Source: Lasiosphaeria ovina (taxonomy: Eukaryota > Ascomycota > Sordariomycetes > Sordariales > Lasiosphaeriaceae). From it: a DNA stretch of 64,000 nt. The DNA is taken from assembly GCA_033439765.1 (NCBI GenBank), contig JAULSN010000003.1, positions 1,364,001 to 1,428,000 of the forward strand. Reading direction: 5' to 3'. The position numbers and the translations under genes are program-made. This document shows positions 37,608-52,381 of this stretch, in pieces (the stretch's first letter is position 1; each line of letters starts with the position of its first letter). A model generated the notes under the pieces. The model was not told the origin of the DNA, made no database searches, and saw nothing but the letters and a program-made list of their open reading frames with translations.

Positions 37608-39645
37608 GGCGGAGACCAGTCCTCGATGTTATGTTTTTCTTGAGCAAGTAAATCAAGTTGGCTCGAATCCTTCAACACAAGGAGCGCCGCCGCCTGTCGA
37701 GGAGAGCAAACTAGGAGGGAGGCATCAATGGGAAATCTCGCAACCCTTCCGAGATCCGGTAGAGTCACCACATCGAATACGTATGGAGATCCCCCACATG
37801 GATGGCCAACAACCCCACTTTGCCAATCCACCTTCTCGAAGCGACAGGCTCACCAGGTTCACGGCTTCTGCGTGCTCGATAAGAATTGCCGCGACTCTGC
37901 ACCACCTCACTCCAACTTCTCTCGCAGCCAAGGCGTGGAGGTCGCCAGATATGATGCAATGAGGGGAAATTCCAGGGCTCGGGAACATCTAAGTATAGTG
38001 GGTTTCGAAACGGCTAGCCGCTATAACTTTTAGGTTCTCAGCGCCGCTTAGCTGCCCGTCCAGCGAGCCCAGTAACGTTGAAGAGGTGGAAGCCGTGCGG
38101 GGTAGGCACCCACTGACGATAGTAATGGCGGGATGGAAGGGATTTGGAGAAAGGGCATCCATTCAGGAGTCCACGGTACCTTAATTACCTGACCTAGACT
38201 CACACTGCTTCATTCTGGAACTCTCTCTCGCTTTATTGCCTCTCCCTTGGCACCGAGGCTTAATGCTAGTTACCTATCAAAGGCTTCGTCAGAGTCGGCC
38301 CCCAACTTCTTTTCTCCATCTCGGCGTCGTCTCGCAATCGCAAACTATTTTTATGTCGGACGAAGCTGTGTTCGTACGGAGAGTATGACCGGTTCCGGTT
38401 CTTATCAAGACGAAACCTAGGTTGCCTGCCCATCGTCTCGAGCAATGCCAACCCAATCTAGGTTGCTACGGTATGTTGAGGTCCTGCACCTACGCAATCC
38501 CTTAACTACATCGCTCATTGCATGCCTCAGATATCACCATCACAACGTCAATAAGTACTCCATGACGCATCCGACCTGTGAAACATACTAATTGTAAGAT
38601 CGCCAAGAGTCCACCAAGTCCAGACTGTTGGATACTATCGCCTTCAAGAGAAAGAGGCGGAACGACTGGACGCTTCCCCCTTGCATCACTCTAGGCTTCC
38701 TATATTCTCGGCAGAGTCCGCTCATGCTCGCGGCCAAGACCATTAGGCTAAAGACCGGAGGTGATTGCTGCCTTTCCATTCCCAATATCAGCCTCTTTCC
38801 GCTCCCTTGTTTCCCACTCAATGCCCATCCTTCTCAAAAGGGGAGAGAACATTCTTTTCCGTTCCGCTCCATTTAACATCCCAGCATCCCCCCCCCCCAC
38901 ATTTGCAAGTGAAAGTCATCTATATACAGTTTCAATCGCTTTAGCCTTCCAATCAAGGACGCTGGGTGAGGTTAGCCGAGCGAGAATAGCGCTTTTTACA
39001 TGTCCCTTTCTCTCTTCGCCGCTCTCTCTATCTTTCTTTCTCTCTGTCTCTCTCTGTGAGTGTGTAATGAGGGTTCCTCGGAAATTTATTAATGTGACAT
39101 CCACACCCGGAAGCCAATAAGGAGTCGCTTATTGTTCTTCCGTGCCCCGGTGAGAGATATGCTAAGCCAACCGGAGCCACGCCAGAGTCGATGACCCCCC
39201 CGTCGCTGTGTCTTGCTATCGGCGATATTTTTTGGAGGCAGACCCAGAGCAGTTAGGTTCCTCTTGATCGCTGTGTCGCGGCGGACCGGGGAGGCATGGC
39301 ACTCGTCCGCCGCTGCTCGAGACTGGGCGAGCCACTTCTCTCATATCTCCCTCGGCCATGTTGTGCCGTTTCCCTACTAGCCGGAGCCTTGGAGGCCGGC
39401 TCGCCCTGTGCCCAAGCCCTGCTCGATATTGGATGTCTCCTCCCTCCGCATTAACGGAAAGACACTCCAGGACGGAGGGATTGTGCGCCCTGGTTGGTAT
39501 TAGGCCATATGACGCCGTTGCAACCGCGACCGGCGAGGGCCTGTATAAAGACTTTCCGGCCCCTTGTGCAAAGGCCGCTCGACCTCTGCCGTCCTGGACC
39601 CAGCCCAGCCTACCCAGATCTGCCACATAATCGCAAGTCCCAAAC
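37608..39645. other. Intergenic, no gene seen
   Basis: About 2 kb between two divergent genes (Ara2-like, minus; AA8, plus). It contains a C run near 38888 and CT repeats near 39010-39055. Only short shadow ORFs. Confidence 0.55.
39544..39549 (+). promoter_or_regulatory. TATA box of the AA8 cytochrome gene
   Basis: TATAAA about 100 bases upstream of the ATG at 39646, a plausible distance for a core promoter with a short 5' UTR. Confidence 0.5.
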
Positions 39646-40435
39646 ATGCATATTCTTCGCAGTGCTGCGGGCCTAGCTGCCCTCCTGGGCCTCGGTAAGC
39701 CAGCCCATTCTGCCCATTGGGTCCCTGCCATTTCTCCATCTATCCGTCTCTACGTGCTGACATGTTGAGGTCATGCCTTTCAGCCCCTAGGCAGTTTGAA
39801 CCCGACTCGGTACAGCTTTTCGACAGCGTGACCGGTCTCAACTATTCCTCGTACACCAACGACCGCCACATCACGTACCGCGTTGCTATACCGGACCCCT
39901 TGCCGGGCAACTTGGAGTACGACACGGTTCTCCAGGTCATCGCACCTATCGATGTCGGCTGGGCCGGTCTTGCGTGGGGCGGAGCCATGACATACAACCC
40001 CCTGGCCATTGTATGGGCCAACGGGACTAACAACGTCGTGGTGGCGTCGAGAATCGCCTAGTACGTCACACCCCCCTCTCACCTGTGAGCACGCTCGAGT
40101 GGCTAACCTGGCGGCACAGCGGCTATTACTCCCCTCCGGCCTATCCGCAGGCGAACTACACGGTCCTCAAGACAGGGACCCATATCAATGCGACGCACTG
40201 GCAAGTGACTGCCAAGTGCTCGGGATGCTCTAAATGGGGCGACGACGACATTGGATTCACCGAGCTGGACCCGCAATACCAGGTCACCTTTGGCTTCGCC
40301 TACGGAAACAACCCCGTCGACACGCCATCGAGCATAGAGTCAACTTTTGGCATCCACGATAGCATAGGACATCCGGTGTATGACCTGCAGGTGGCTAAAA
40401 ATACAGGCTTCACCGCCAAGGTAGAGGGGCTCTGA
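39646..40435 (+). CDS. Stand-alone secreted AA8 cytochrome (cellobiose dehydrogenase-type heme domain)
   Basis: Secreted b-type cytochrome domain expected to pass single electrons, as the CDH heme domain does to lytic polysaccharide monooxygenases or iron. Exons 39646-39694, 39784-40060 and 40120-40435 give 213 aa. A short signal peptide (MHILRSAAGLAALLGLA) is followed by the CDH-cytochrome fold: NDRHITYRVAIPD, GWAGLAWGGAMTYNPL with the likely Met heme ligand, and a later HDSIGHPVYDL with the likely His ligand. A Cys pair is in AKCSGCSKW. The protein ends after this domain: no FAD dehydrogenase, no carbohydrate-binding module and no membrane anchor. An FAD oxidase gene lies 3.7 kb downstream. 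Confidence 0.9.
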
Positions 40436-40866
40436 ACTAGGCTGGTGATCGGAATACCTTTCCTTGGCTGGCTGCAAGGGGTGAAGGAATCCAGCATCAC
40501 GAATCATGGGCGCAGTTCTCCTTTTTGGTTTGAAAATCTCCAGGTACCCCAAATATAGAAATCGGTAATATATTCAAGTCAATATTGGTTGGGTTGATAA
40601 TGATATATCCCTTGCTACGCAAATGAACCCGACTAGGCTTCGTAACGACCTCTGGAATTCCGGTGTTCCTTTGCCGGTGTCTGGATTTATCTCTTCTCTG
40701 GAGTAACGAGCGCCGGGTATATATATGTATAAACGTACACCCTTTCAAAAGCGGCGAGACGAGTTGCATCACTTCATCCGGGCCTACGAAATCTCGCTCC
40801 CCCGCCCTTCCCGCCTTGAATCCATCGTGGTCGACGAGAAGGTCCATCCAAGACGTGTCCGTTATT
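40436..40866. other. Intergenic: esterase promoter
   Basis: About 430 bases between the AA8 stop and the esterase start; contains the TATA-like element at 40718. Confidence 0.5.
40718..40733 (+). promoter_or_regulatory. TATA-like element of the carboxylesterase gene
   Basis: TATATATATGTATAAA about 135-150 bases upstream of the ATG at 40867. Confidence 0.45.
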
Positions 40867-43200
<2,334 letters not shown>

Positions 43201-44140
43201 GGACCTCTTGCTCGGGATCGCCTCAATTCCAATGACTACAGAACGGAATGAGTATCAAAGACTTAAAGCTCACTTGGACTGTCAATTGCCGCGGAAGCGC
43301 GAGTTTGAAGTCACGGGTGCATTGGAGTCTGTCTAGACGGGGTCGGGCGAGGTAACGGACCATTCTCAGGGGGGTGACGCAAGCAGGGCGACAAGGTCTA
43401 GGTGTGGTTACCTTGGCGCCTTTTTAGGGGTCCAAGCCGAGAGCGATAGGTCAGCATTCACTTGTTCCGTCACTCTAGACGGCACCCATTTGGAGGTTCT
43501 GGCCCCGAGTTCCAAATATAGCCGGGCCCGGTAGTGCTGGGTCTTGGCCCCCATACATGATCGCTCGACTTCACGTGCAAGCGAAGACCTTTCCTTCTCT
43601 GGGTACTTATTTATGACTGATTAGAACGGAAAAATTGACGCCGTATCTCGTGTGTTTTTCTGTCTGTCGGTCTTGATCCCAGAGCAAGTGGTGGGCTGCA
43701 CGCAGTCAATCCTCTAATAAATGTTTTTGTCGTTGATGGGGCCTCGTACCCAAACATGATGTTTCCGGGGCCATTTATTTATTAATAAGACCCTCTGCTG
43801 CAACCTCCGAGATAAGAGCAGTCCCGCTGGGTTCTAGAAACGTGGTACCACTCTCCGGATATGGCAGGCTATTATTTACCGCTGGGCAAAATAAATCCAG
43901 GAGCAACATGCAACATAGCGGCATGGGAAGTCGGCAGGCAGCCTGCACCCGCGAATTTGCAAGTAGACGAAAGACGAAAGCCATTGCGACTGACAGCAGA
44001 GATGGGCAGTGGAGAGCTATTCGGCCATATATCCTGACGCAGCCGTTCTAATTACCATGTCGCGATGACCTTCCATCCCGGGAACATGCTTTGCTTTGCT
44101 TTGCGGCCTACCTAGTTCCAAGTCTAGACCGGATTAGATC
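43201..44140. other. Intergenic, no gene seen
   Basis: About 940 bases between the esterase and the FAD oxidase, both on the plus strand. Confidence 0.5.
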
Positions 44141-46308
44141 ATGGCCGGGCTTTGTCTATTGCTCGCTCTCGTCGGCTTCTCGGCCATTAGGGCGGCGAAT
44201 GGGGACGACGCTGGACCGAGGTGCAAGTCGGTACCGGGTAGTAACAGCTGGCCGTCACCAGAGACGTGGGCCGCCTTCAACGCGTCCATTGACGGGCGGC
44301 TGATCCGGCCCATCCCGCCCGGGGCTGTATGCCACCCGGCAGAGATCTCGTACAGCGCTGCCGACTGTGCCGCCGTGCAGTCGTCTTGGTTCACCGAAGC
44401 CCTGCACACCGAAGACCCCGTGTCGCCCATCTGGAACAACTGGAGCAACGACAGCTGTCTGCCAGACCCGCGGCTCCCGTGCAGCGCCGGTGGATACCCC
44501 GTCTTTGTGATAAACTCTACTACGGCGCACCATGTGAAGGCCGGTGTTGACTTTGGTCAGTCAGATACTCACTCTCTATTTCTAACTCCTGACACGGTCC
44601 TCACAACCAAACAGCGCGAGCCCACAACATCCGGCTCATAGTCAAGAACAGCGGGCACGACTACGTTGGCCGCTCGAGCGCCCCCAGTTCCCTGTCCATC
44701 TGGGTCCACCACATGAAGGGCATCACAGCACACGACGGCGAGTTCCGTCCTCAGGGGTGCAACGTCACCATAGCCGGACACGCTATTACGGCAGGGGCAG
44801 GGACCCAGATGATGGAGACGTACCGCGCCATGGCGCTCGTCAACAAGACGGTCGTCGGCGGCAACGGCAGGACCGTGGCTCTGGGCGGATTCATCACCGG
44901 AGGCGGCCACAGCATCCTGGCCCCCCGCTACGGAATGGCTGCCGACCAGGTGCTGGAGCTCGAGCTCGTGACGCCCACGGGCGAGATCTTGACCGCCAAC
45001 GAGTGCCAGAACACGGACTTGTTCTGGGCCATGAGAGGCGTACGTTGGCCCCTATTATTATTGTCAACGCCAGTGGCTGTTTGGCCAAAGAGCCAAAAGA
45101 GCTGATCATGATCCATGTTTCAGGGAGGCGGCTCGACGTTTGGCGTTCTCACCTCGGTCACACTAAAGACGATCCCGAGCCCAGAGGTGATGAGCCTGAT
45201 GTTCCAGTTCACCGCGGCGGCAGAAAACCCGCATGCGTTCGACGCAATCGCCTACTTTGTCGGCAAGTTCCCCGAGCTCGTGGGCGCGGGCGTCTCGGGC
45301 TACCCCATCATCTTCAAGGCGGCGCCAGGCGTTCTTAGCGGCGGCCAGACTCTTGTCACCGGCATCGTCGGCAAGGTGGTCATGCTGGACACAAGCAACG
45401 AGACGGACATTCTGGGCCAGATCGAGCCGCTGTTCGCACACATCAACAGCACGTGGCCGGGCTTCGTCTTTTATACCAACGCAACCTACTACCCTTCGTT
45501 TGGCGCCTGGTAGGCCACCCACCCCCTTCTGGGTCACATTGCTCTTGACGTATTATTACTTTTCTCTCTAACCGAGCCTCCGCACAACACTAGGTACGAA
45601 GAGAATTACGACCCGTCGCCCGTGGGCTACGAAAACATCATGGGCTCGCGCCTGCTCGACGGGCCCTCGCTGACAGACAACGCCACGGCAACCAAGCTGG
45701 CGTTGGAGAGGTTTGCCGACGGCGGCCAGGCCACCGTGTACATGGTCTCGGGGAAGGGCGTGTGGCACGCCCAGCCTCGGGGAGGCAGCAATGCCGTAAA
45801 TCCTGCGTGGAGAAGAACATATGTTCACGCGAGTAAGTGCTAGTAAAAACTGCAGCCGCCGCCGAACCCAGCTCTTCACTCAAGTCCCACTTAGAAAGGC
45901 CCAAGCTAATCATGGCAATCCACTGCTTCCTGCCTTGCAGCCGCCAGCGTGAGTTTTGCTTCTCTAAACGCGACAGCAAAGACAGCAGCCATAGCGAGAG
46001 CCAACGTCCTCACCGAGGCACTGCGGGAGTTGAGCCCCCATATGGGGGCCTATGTGAACGAGGCAGGTTTTCCAAGCTCCAGTCTCTCTAACTAAGCCGC
46101 GCCTCCATTTACATTGCTAACATGTCCTCGTCACAACTCACAGGCCGATCGCTACGAGCCACAGTGGCAGAGCACGTTCTGGGGTGACAACTACCCTCGC
46201 CTCCTGAAAATCAAACGTGCTGTAGATCCAGATGACGTCTTGTGGTGCACCCCATGTGTGGGAAGCGAACTATGGCAAGAGGCAGATGACGCGTTATGTC
46301 GGATATAA
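44141..46308 (+). CDS. Secreted BBE-type FAD-linked oxidase (VAO/PCMH family)
   Basis: Extracellular flavo-oxidase of the berberine-bridge-enzyme-like group (the group that includes AA7 sugar oxidases); substrate unknown. Exons 44141-44555, 44615-45039, 45124-45509, 45594-45832, 45941-46062 and 46144-46308 give 583 aa. A signal peptide (about 1-19) is followed by the FAD domain: IVKNSGHDYVGRS with the His that usually binds FAD, then GGNGRTVALGGFITGGGHS. At the place where bicovalent enzymes have a second FAD-binding Cys there is Gly, so a single FAD bond is expected. The BBE C-terminus is YEPQWQSTFWGDNYPRL with LWCTPCVGSE. The last intron (46063-46143) appears to start with GC (GAG|GCAGGT); this join restores YVNEADRYEP. 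Confidence 0.9.
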
Positions 46309-46539
46309 TTCGGTAATTAATTACATCATTAATTAGTTACCCTAGTTCTAGATATCAAATGTGCCAATCCGGCTTCTTAAATAACCTAACATTCTATTCC
46401 TATTCTATTCTATCCTGGCCTGGCCTGGCCTAGCCTGCTGATATACCAAATCTACTCTAACTCTACTCTAGCCCATCTGGGCATTGCACATGATTCCAAC
46501 GTCGAGAAATACAAAAATTGACAGCCATCTAATTCATCA
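46309..46539. other. Convergent 3' region
   Basis: About 230 bases, AT-rich, between the FAD oxidase stop and the MFS stop. Contains a short direct repeat of the type CCTGGCCTGG. Confidence 0.5.
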
Positions 46540-48517
46540 TCACTCGTTCAGCTCCTTTTCTTTGGGCCCCTGAACACCAAAACACCACGCGCCAGCAGCG
46601 ATGCAAACGACCACCAGGTAAAACCACCAGACAGTCCCCACGACGCCCTCCGTAATTCCAGCAGCGTAGATTGTACCCCCAGCGGCCGGTCCGACAGCCC
46701 TGGCTAGGCTAGCCAGCATGTTGCCAGCCCCATGTACAGTGCCCAAAACCGCTCTGCTGGGGGCGGACTCGGTCAGCAAGATCACAGTGCTTGGGATTGC
46801 CATGGTCCGGGCCAGTATCTGGCCGCCAATCACAAAGCCCAGCCCGATCCATCTCACAGCCGAGAGGTGGCCAGTCTCTGGCAAGAGAGAGAGGTAGGGC
46901 GCCAAGAGATAGACGAGAGGAAAAATAAACAGCGACACCTTGAACACGCCGAGTGTTCCCAGGCGGGCTTGCATGATGGGGTAGATCCAAAGTTGGGCGA
47001 GTATTCCGCAAATACCAAATAGAGACAGCCAAATACCGATCGTCGAGGATTGTAGGCCGAGGCCACCGGTGAAGGAGATGAGGTTGACGTGGTCGTTTCT
47101 GGCGTCGTTGTGCGGCGTGGAGAGGTAAACGGGAAGAATGTGCTGCAAGTTTTGGACTGGAGTCAGTAAGTTTGTGCGTGGCCCCAAATGATTCCCCAAA
47201 TGATTCCCCAAATAATTTATGTAGACAGGCTCTAATTAGGAATGAAAGATATTGAAGAATCAATAAGAGGTGCAAACTCACCATGAATGCGGAGTTGTGA
47301 AGAGGCAAGAGACCGAAGGAAACAAGAGCAGCCATGGTGCGCCAATTGAAAACGGACCGCAGCGGCTGCTTCTCGGCCTCGGCCACGGCCACGGCTGCTG
47401 AGCGAGTCGGTGAGGGTATCTCCAGTACAGCAACTGTGTCTCTGGCTTCCTTCATCTCTTCGAGCTCCACCAGAGATTGGGTTTGATGGCGGCCTTGGCG
47501 CGAATCCAACAAGCCGTCTTCGTCCATGTTTAGTGACATGTATGGCTGGTCTTGACGACGAAGAATATTTCGTCTGATACAGCGACTAATTGCTAGGCCT
47601 GTGAGAAGGCCAACATCCCGCGCATCCTCTTTTCCCGGTAGAGTCTCACGAAGCCACAATATGGCGAGAATAAGGGCGAAGGCGAGCAACGAGGCATTCA
47701 TCAGGGCCGGGAGCGCATATGGCTGCTCAGCAAGCCATTGCACTCCCCGACTATCGTGACTCAGGTTTAGGAGACCGTCGGGGCCAAACAACCATGCAAG
47801 GTTGACGACAGGGTCGGCGAGCATCCCGCCTAGTACGAGGCTGGCAACCATTCCAGAATTGAAGACGAGGGGGAGAAGGAGGAAGGCTCGAGTCAGGAAC
47901 CTGGGCTCCTTCACGATCTCAGCCGTCATGGTGCGCATGATTCCGACGTTGCCGTTGGCTAAGCCTGACAGGGTCCGCCAGAATATCAAGGCGCCAAACG
48001 ATCGACTGAATCCAAAGGCCGCGTTTGCGACGCCGGAAATTAAAAGGCCGGTAACGATGGACAACTTGCGTCCATGTGCGTCAGATAGCCGTCCCCAAGG
48101 CAGCGAGACGGCAAACTGGGCCAAGGGGAAGGACGCCACCAGCAATCCAGAATAGGCCGAGATCTTGGCCGCATGGTCACCAGAGCTGTCCGTGGAGCTA
48201 CCGGTGCCGTTGTCCGTGCCCGGAGACGGCGGCTCTCGCGCCAGAGCTGAACGCACAAGATAGAAGATGTACGGCAGGAGGCAGACGCTCGACAGCGGTT
48301 CCGAGAGGCGGCACATGGCCAAGATAAAGAGCTGGTCCTTGTTCGGGAGGTCAAGCCAGCCGACATCGGGCTGTCTTCGCCTGGGCGGCCCATTGTCGCC
48401 AGCGACGCGTTGTTGGCTCCGCTCACGACTCTGCCGATGCTGCATGTTACTATTTCTTGACGATGCTTCGTTTGCGTCCAGAACTTGCAGCTCATCGTCT
48501 TGTTGGTCGAACATCAT
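46540..48517 (-). CDS. MFS transporter, ZIFL/tetracycline-resistance-like
   Basis: Twelve-helix membrane transporter of the group that includes plant ZIFL and yeast YCR023C-like proteins. Exons 48517-47282 and 47142-46540 give 612 aa. The N-terminal MFS motif is LPWGRLSDAHGRK, followed by FGFSRSFGALIFWR and GNVGIMRTM. There is an extended cytoplasmic loop (about residues 300-390). After the intron, TIGIWLSLFGICGILAQ and the ESAPSRAVLGTVHGAGNMLASLARAVGPAAGG block of the second half follow. It is divergent from the sugar transporter at 49584. Transported substrate unknown. Confidence 0.9.
47182..47217. repeat. Three 12-bp tandem repeats inside an intron
   Basis: Three units of CCCCAAATGATT (the last slightly changed) at 47182, 47194 and 47206, inside the 139-base intron of the ZIFL-like MFS gene. 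The intron is larger than most in this window. Confidence 0.75.
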
Positions 48518-49583
48518 GTGTGGAAAGCGGATGCCGTTTTGGACTTGGCTTGAGCGAGCTGCCTCGAGATCGTCAGTGTGTCGTCAAGGAGACATGGAGA
48601 ACTAGACCTGGGTCTGAAGGTACGTAACCTCACTCACCAGCATCATTTCCACCTGGGTTAGGGCCATCATGAAGCATCTGCATTTCTAATAAGAGAAGAG
48701 AGTTACATAGCAAGTTTTCATCCCTGCGGTGTGAATAATTAAGAACAGCAATACGTCAAGCTCCCCAGAAAGATGGGGTGAAAGCGAGATTGACCTGCTG
48801 GGTAAGATTCCATTTGGACGCGCAGGGGAATTGGTGGTGGCGTCAAAAATAAATTAAATCCAATCACTTCTCTCCGGGCCCGAAATGGCAGCACCCCTGC
48901 GGCTCCGAACAGCTGCAGTGCCGAGCTGAAGAGGCATGATGGGAGCTCAATAGCTTCTGTTGCAAGGCCGAGCTGCGAGTGCATAGTTCCGTGAAATTTC
49001 ACAAGAAATTTGGTGTTTATTGGCGACTGCCGCGCCGAGATTCCAAGTCCTCGTCGTGACAGTCGTGGATGGTCATGAACGCCTAGACCGAGGGTTGGGG
49101 TTAGATACTCTAGCTGGCCACCTCTCCCTAATCTTTCTTTTAGGAGGAACCGACGGAGACTCCTCAACAAATTACCCCGCAGCTTCGATCAACCTGCCCC
49201 ACGACGCAGTGGTAGGACAGAACTTGCAGACCTGCCAGGCTTGGTAGGTCGGGAGGGTACTTGGCACACCATTTCGCAGCACAACTTGCAGCCAGTGTGG
49301 TCTCAGAGAGCCGAATTCCGGCCTCGATCATCTGCCGCGTGAGCAGTGAGGGGGCTAGAGGGAGCTAAGATGTGCGAGTGTCACCCATATGAGCATGTTG
49401 TGTCCAGATTCTGTAGCAGGATAGCGAAGCTAGAGAAACAGACGTCACTCCTTCTCATTTTCTTTTCCCTCATCAACCATCTACAGTCGACGGCGCATAC
49501 TACACAAGTTATTTAGATTTGGGGAGAGATCCCCAGTCCCCCGTTTGCCAGCACCTCCCCCGACGTCATCCAATATCAATAAC
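48518..49583. promoter_or_regulatory. Divergent promoter region of two MFS genes
   Basis: 1.07 kb between the starts of the ZIFL-like transporter (-) and the sugar transporter (+). No supported ORF. Shared control is possible but not shown by any recognised site. Confidence 0.5.
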
Positions 49584-51756
49584 ATGCCGGCTTGGCAGAC
49601 GAGCTGGGACGTGGGCGTCTCAAAGGCGACCTGGCGCCTCCACTGTTTCTGCCTTTTTCTGGCGCTTGGCTCATTCGTCTGGGGGTAAGAAACCATCCAC
49701 CTCGGTCCAGCCCGGACGGGGCCGTCATGATTATACCTACCTAGACTGCTCAGGGCCGGATGAGCTAATTGCCCATGGCCTGCTTGCGTCTCTCAGGTAC
49801 AACGTCGGCGTCTTGGCATCGGTCCTGGTGCATCCTGGCTTCAAGGAGACACTCGACAACCCCGACGCTTCCAAGAGCGGCCTGATCACGGCCATCTACT
49901 ACCTTGGCACCTGGACCAGCTACATCTTCTTTGCCCACCCGGCCGCAGACAGACTCGGCCGCCGCTATGCTGCCCTGACCGGCATGTTCGTGACGTGTCT
50001 TGGTCAGGCACTCCAAGTGGGTGCCTCCGGACCCAGCGCACTCGCCATGATCATTGCCGGCCGCATCATCGCCGGCATGGGCACTGGTATCATCTCTACC
50101 AGCGTGCCTCTTTATCAAAGGCGAGTGTTATCCATCGACCTAGCCTCACAAACAGACAAGTCAAGATTATTGACCGATTATATTTGATTCATTTAGTGAG
50201 ATCGCTCCGGCCAAGCATCGTGGTAAATATGTCGTTATGAATCATATTGGATTTGTTGCAGGCCTCGCCATGGGCTTCTGGTATGCAGATAATCATCCCG
50301 CCTTGCCCCGTCCTGTTGGTCTTGGTCTCGGTGATTTTGACACCACCTCCTTACAGGGTCGGCTACGCCGTGACATTCTGGGACACCTCAAACGGCCACG
50401 AAATGGGATGGCGCTTGTCGCTTGCCATCTCTTTCATCCCTGGTTCGCTTTTCGTCCTTGGTCTCCCATTCATGCACGAGTCGTAAGTTCCCCCATAAAA
50501 CTACCCGCAATGCTCAGGCCGCTCCTAACTTGGCAATAATGAAAAGGCCTCGCTGGCTTGTAGAGCACGGCCAGAGTGCCGCTGCCTCAAAAACGCTCCA
50601 GTTCTACCGTGAGGGCTATTACAGTGCCGATGAAGTTGAAGCCGAACTCGCCGAGATCGAGAACTCGGTAGCTGCTTTCAGGGCCTCAGGTCTGACTTGG
50701 ATCTCGCTCTTCACGGACCCCAGCCTCTTTGCCCGGCTGTGGCGGTCTACCCTGTTGCAGTTTATGGCTCAAATGTGTGGTGCTACGGCCATGAAGTACT
50801 ATCTGCCGGTTCTCTTCAAAGCGCTGGGGCTCGGCTCTCGGCTGTCGTTGCTGGCCGGCGGTATTGAGAGCACGCTCAAAATCGGGTGCACTGTGCTGGA
50901 GATGGTGATCATTGACAAAGTTGGCCGGAGACTCACGCTTGTGGTGGGCGCCGCCGTTATGGCCTTTGCACTCTTGGTAAGGGGAGCTTGATTGCTATAT
51001 GACCCCCCCTCCTCGTCCAGCACAAAAGTCTGCTAACGCTCGTACGTTTGACGTATTAGATCAATGGCGCCCTTCCTCTAGTCTACCCAAATAACGTGAA
51101 CAGGGCCTCCGATTACACCTGTATTGTCTTCGTTTTCATCTACTCGCTTGGGTACAGCATGGGGTTTGGCCCAGCAGCCTGGGTCTACGGATCTGAGGTC
51201 AGAGCGGCACGCGTACAACCAATAGTGATTGGAATTCCGGCTAACCAAGCACCAAGCTATTCAGATCTTTCCCACGGCCGTCCGTGCTCGTGGACTCAGC
51301 TTTGCTGCCTCAGCCGGCGCCATCGGCTCCATTGTGGTTGCACAAATCTGGTACGTGTCTAATATCTCACGCTTTTGACCCCCGCCCTTTCCCAGCATAG
51401 ATTCATCTTGAGGCGATATGGGTTCCAAAACACACAGGTCCAGTACCATGTGATGCTACCGTGGAATTGTAGAACGTGAGCTAACCTAACTGTGAAGGCC
51501 CGTTGGCATTGCCACCATCGGCTCTAAAATCTACTTCTTCTTTATGGCTATAAACCTGATATGTGTACCAATCATCTACCTTCTGTATCCCGAAACAAAC
51601 GGGCGTCGACTCGAAGATATGGACGTTCTTTTTGGGGGAAACCCTGCCGTCTATCCGACCCACCTTCTTGACCAAGACGTTGACGATACTCGCAGCCTCG
51701 TGCCAAAAACATCTCGGGCCAATCGCGCAGATCTGGAGCCTGACCAGCCTATATAA
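49584..51756 (+). CDS. MFS sugar transporter (sugar porter family)
   Basis: Proton-coupled sugar uptake, plasma membrane. Eight exons: 49584-49684, 49797-50120, 50197-50280, 50357-50482, 50547-50976, 51060-51197, 51265-51350 and 51498-51756, giving 515 aa. Family signatures present: YNVGVLASVL after helix 1, DRLGRRYAALTG, GRIIAGMGTGIISTSVPLYQSE, SPRWLVEHGQ, the IDKVGRR block, and PETNGRRLEDMD near the end. The second intron starts with GC (CAAAG|GCGAGT); only this join gives YQSEIAPAKHRG, the normal sequence here. The central loop has the Q..GATAMKYYLPVLFKALGL segment. The gene is intact. Its sugar is unknown; nearby polysaccharide enzymes make a plant or fungal sugar likely. Confidence 0.92.
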
Positions 51757-52381
51757 TTTCAAAGTCGGATCCTCGAATAGCAACTCGAACTTTTCTACTC
51801 GGGTTCGCTGTTACCTGTCTGGTTAATTAGTTATGTGGTTCTGGAGTCCAGATTATCTGATGGCAATAGAAAATGGAACGGACGCCTGCCATGCAGGAAT
51901 CAGGAATCGCTCATGTAATTAAACGCTTGATTGTGGCATTGTTGCGCCTGATTTGAATGTTACCGGGTTCTAAGAAGGTTTGAAACCTTTACCCAAGCAT
52001 AGACACTTTAATTATTGCTATTAATTATTTTAGAACTCACGTGTCATTCAGGGACCTGGAGAGGTTCTGGGCTTAACGAGAACCACGCGGTGGCTAGCAT
52101 AACTGTTTGGCATAATAACTAGTATTGGTATTTCGGGCCACCCCGACTAGATGTACTATGAACACTTTGTGTGGAGCGATACTATGATGTTTATATAAAA
52201 TTATAATTGCTAGAATTTCCCTCGAAGTTCTTAGAGGGGAACCGGGTTTGCTGCGGGAAGAAAATCAAATTTCCTGGCATTGCAACTAAGAACCCGGTTC
52301 AAACTTTAAAGTGAAATAGTGTGGGTTATCCTAATCACGGCATAAGCTCGTTGCAAAATAGTTTCTCACCCATTAGACCAA
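51757..52381. other. Convergent AT-rich 3' region
   Basis: About 625 bases, AT-rich, between the sugar transporter stop and the PL4 stop. No gene seen. Confidence 0.5.
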
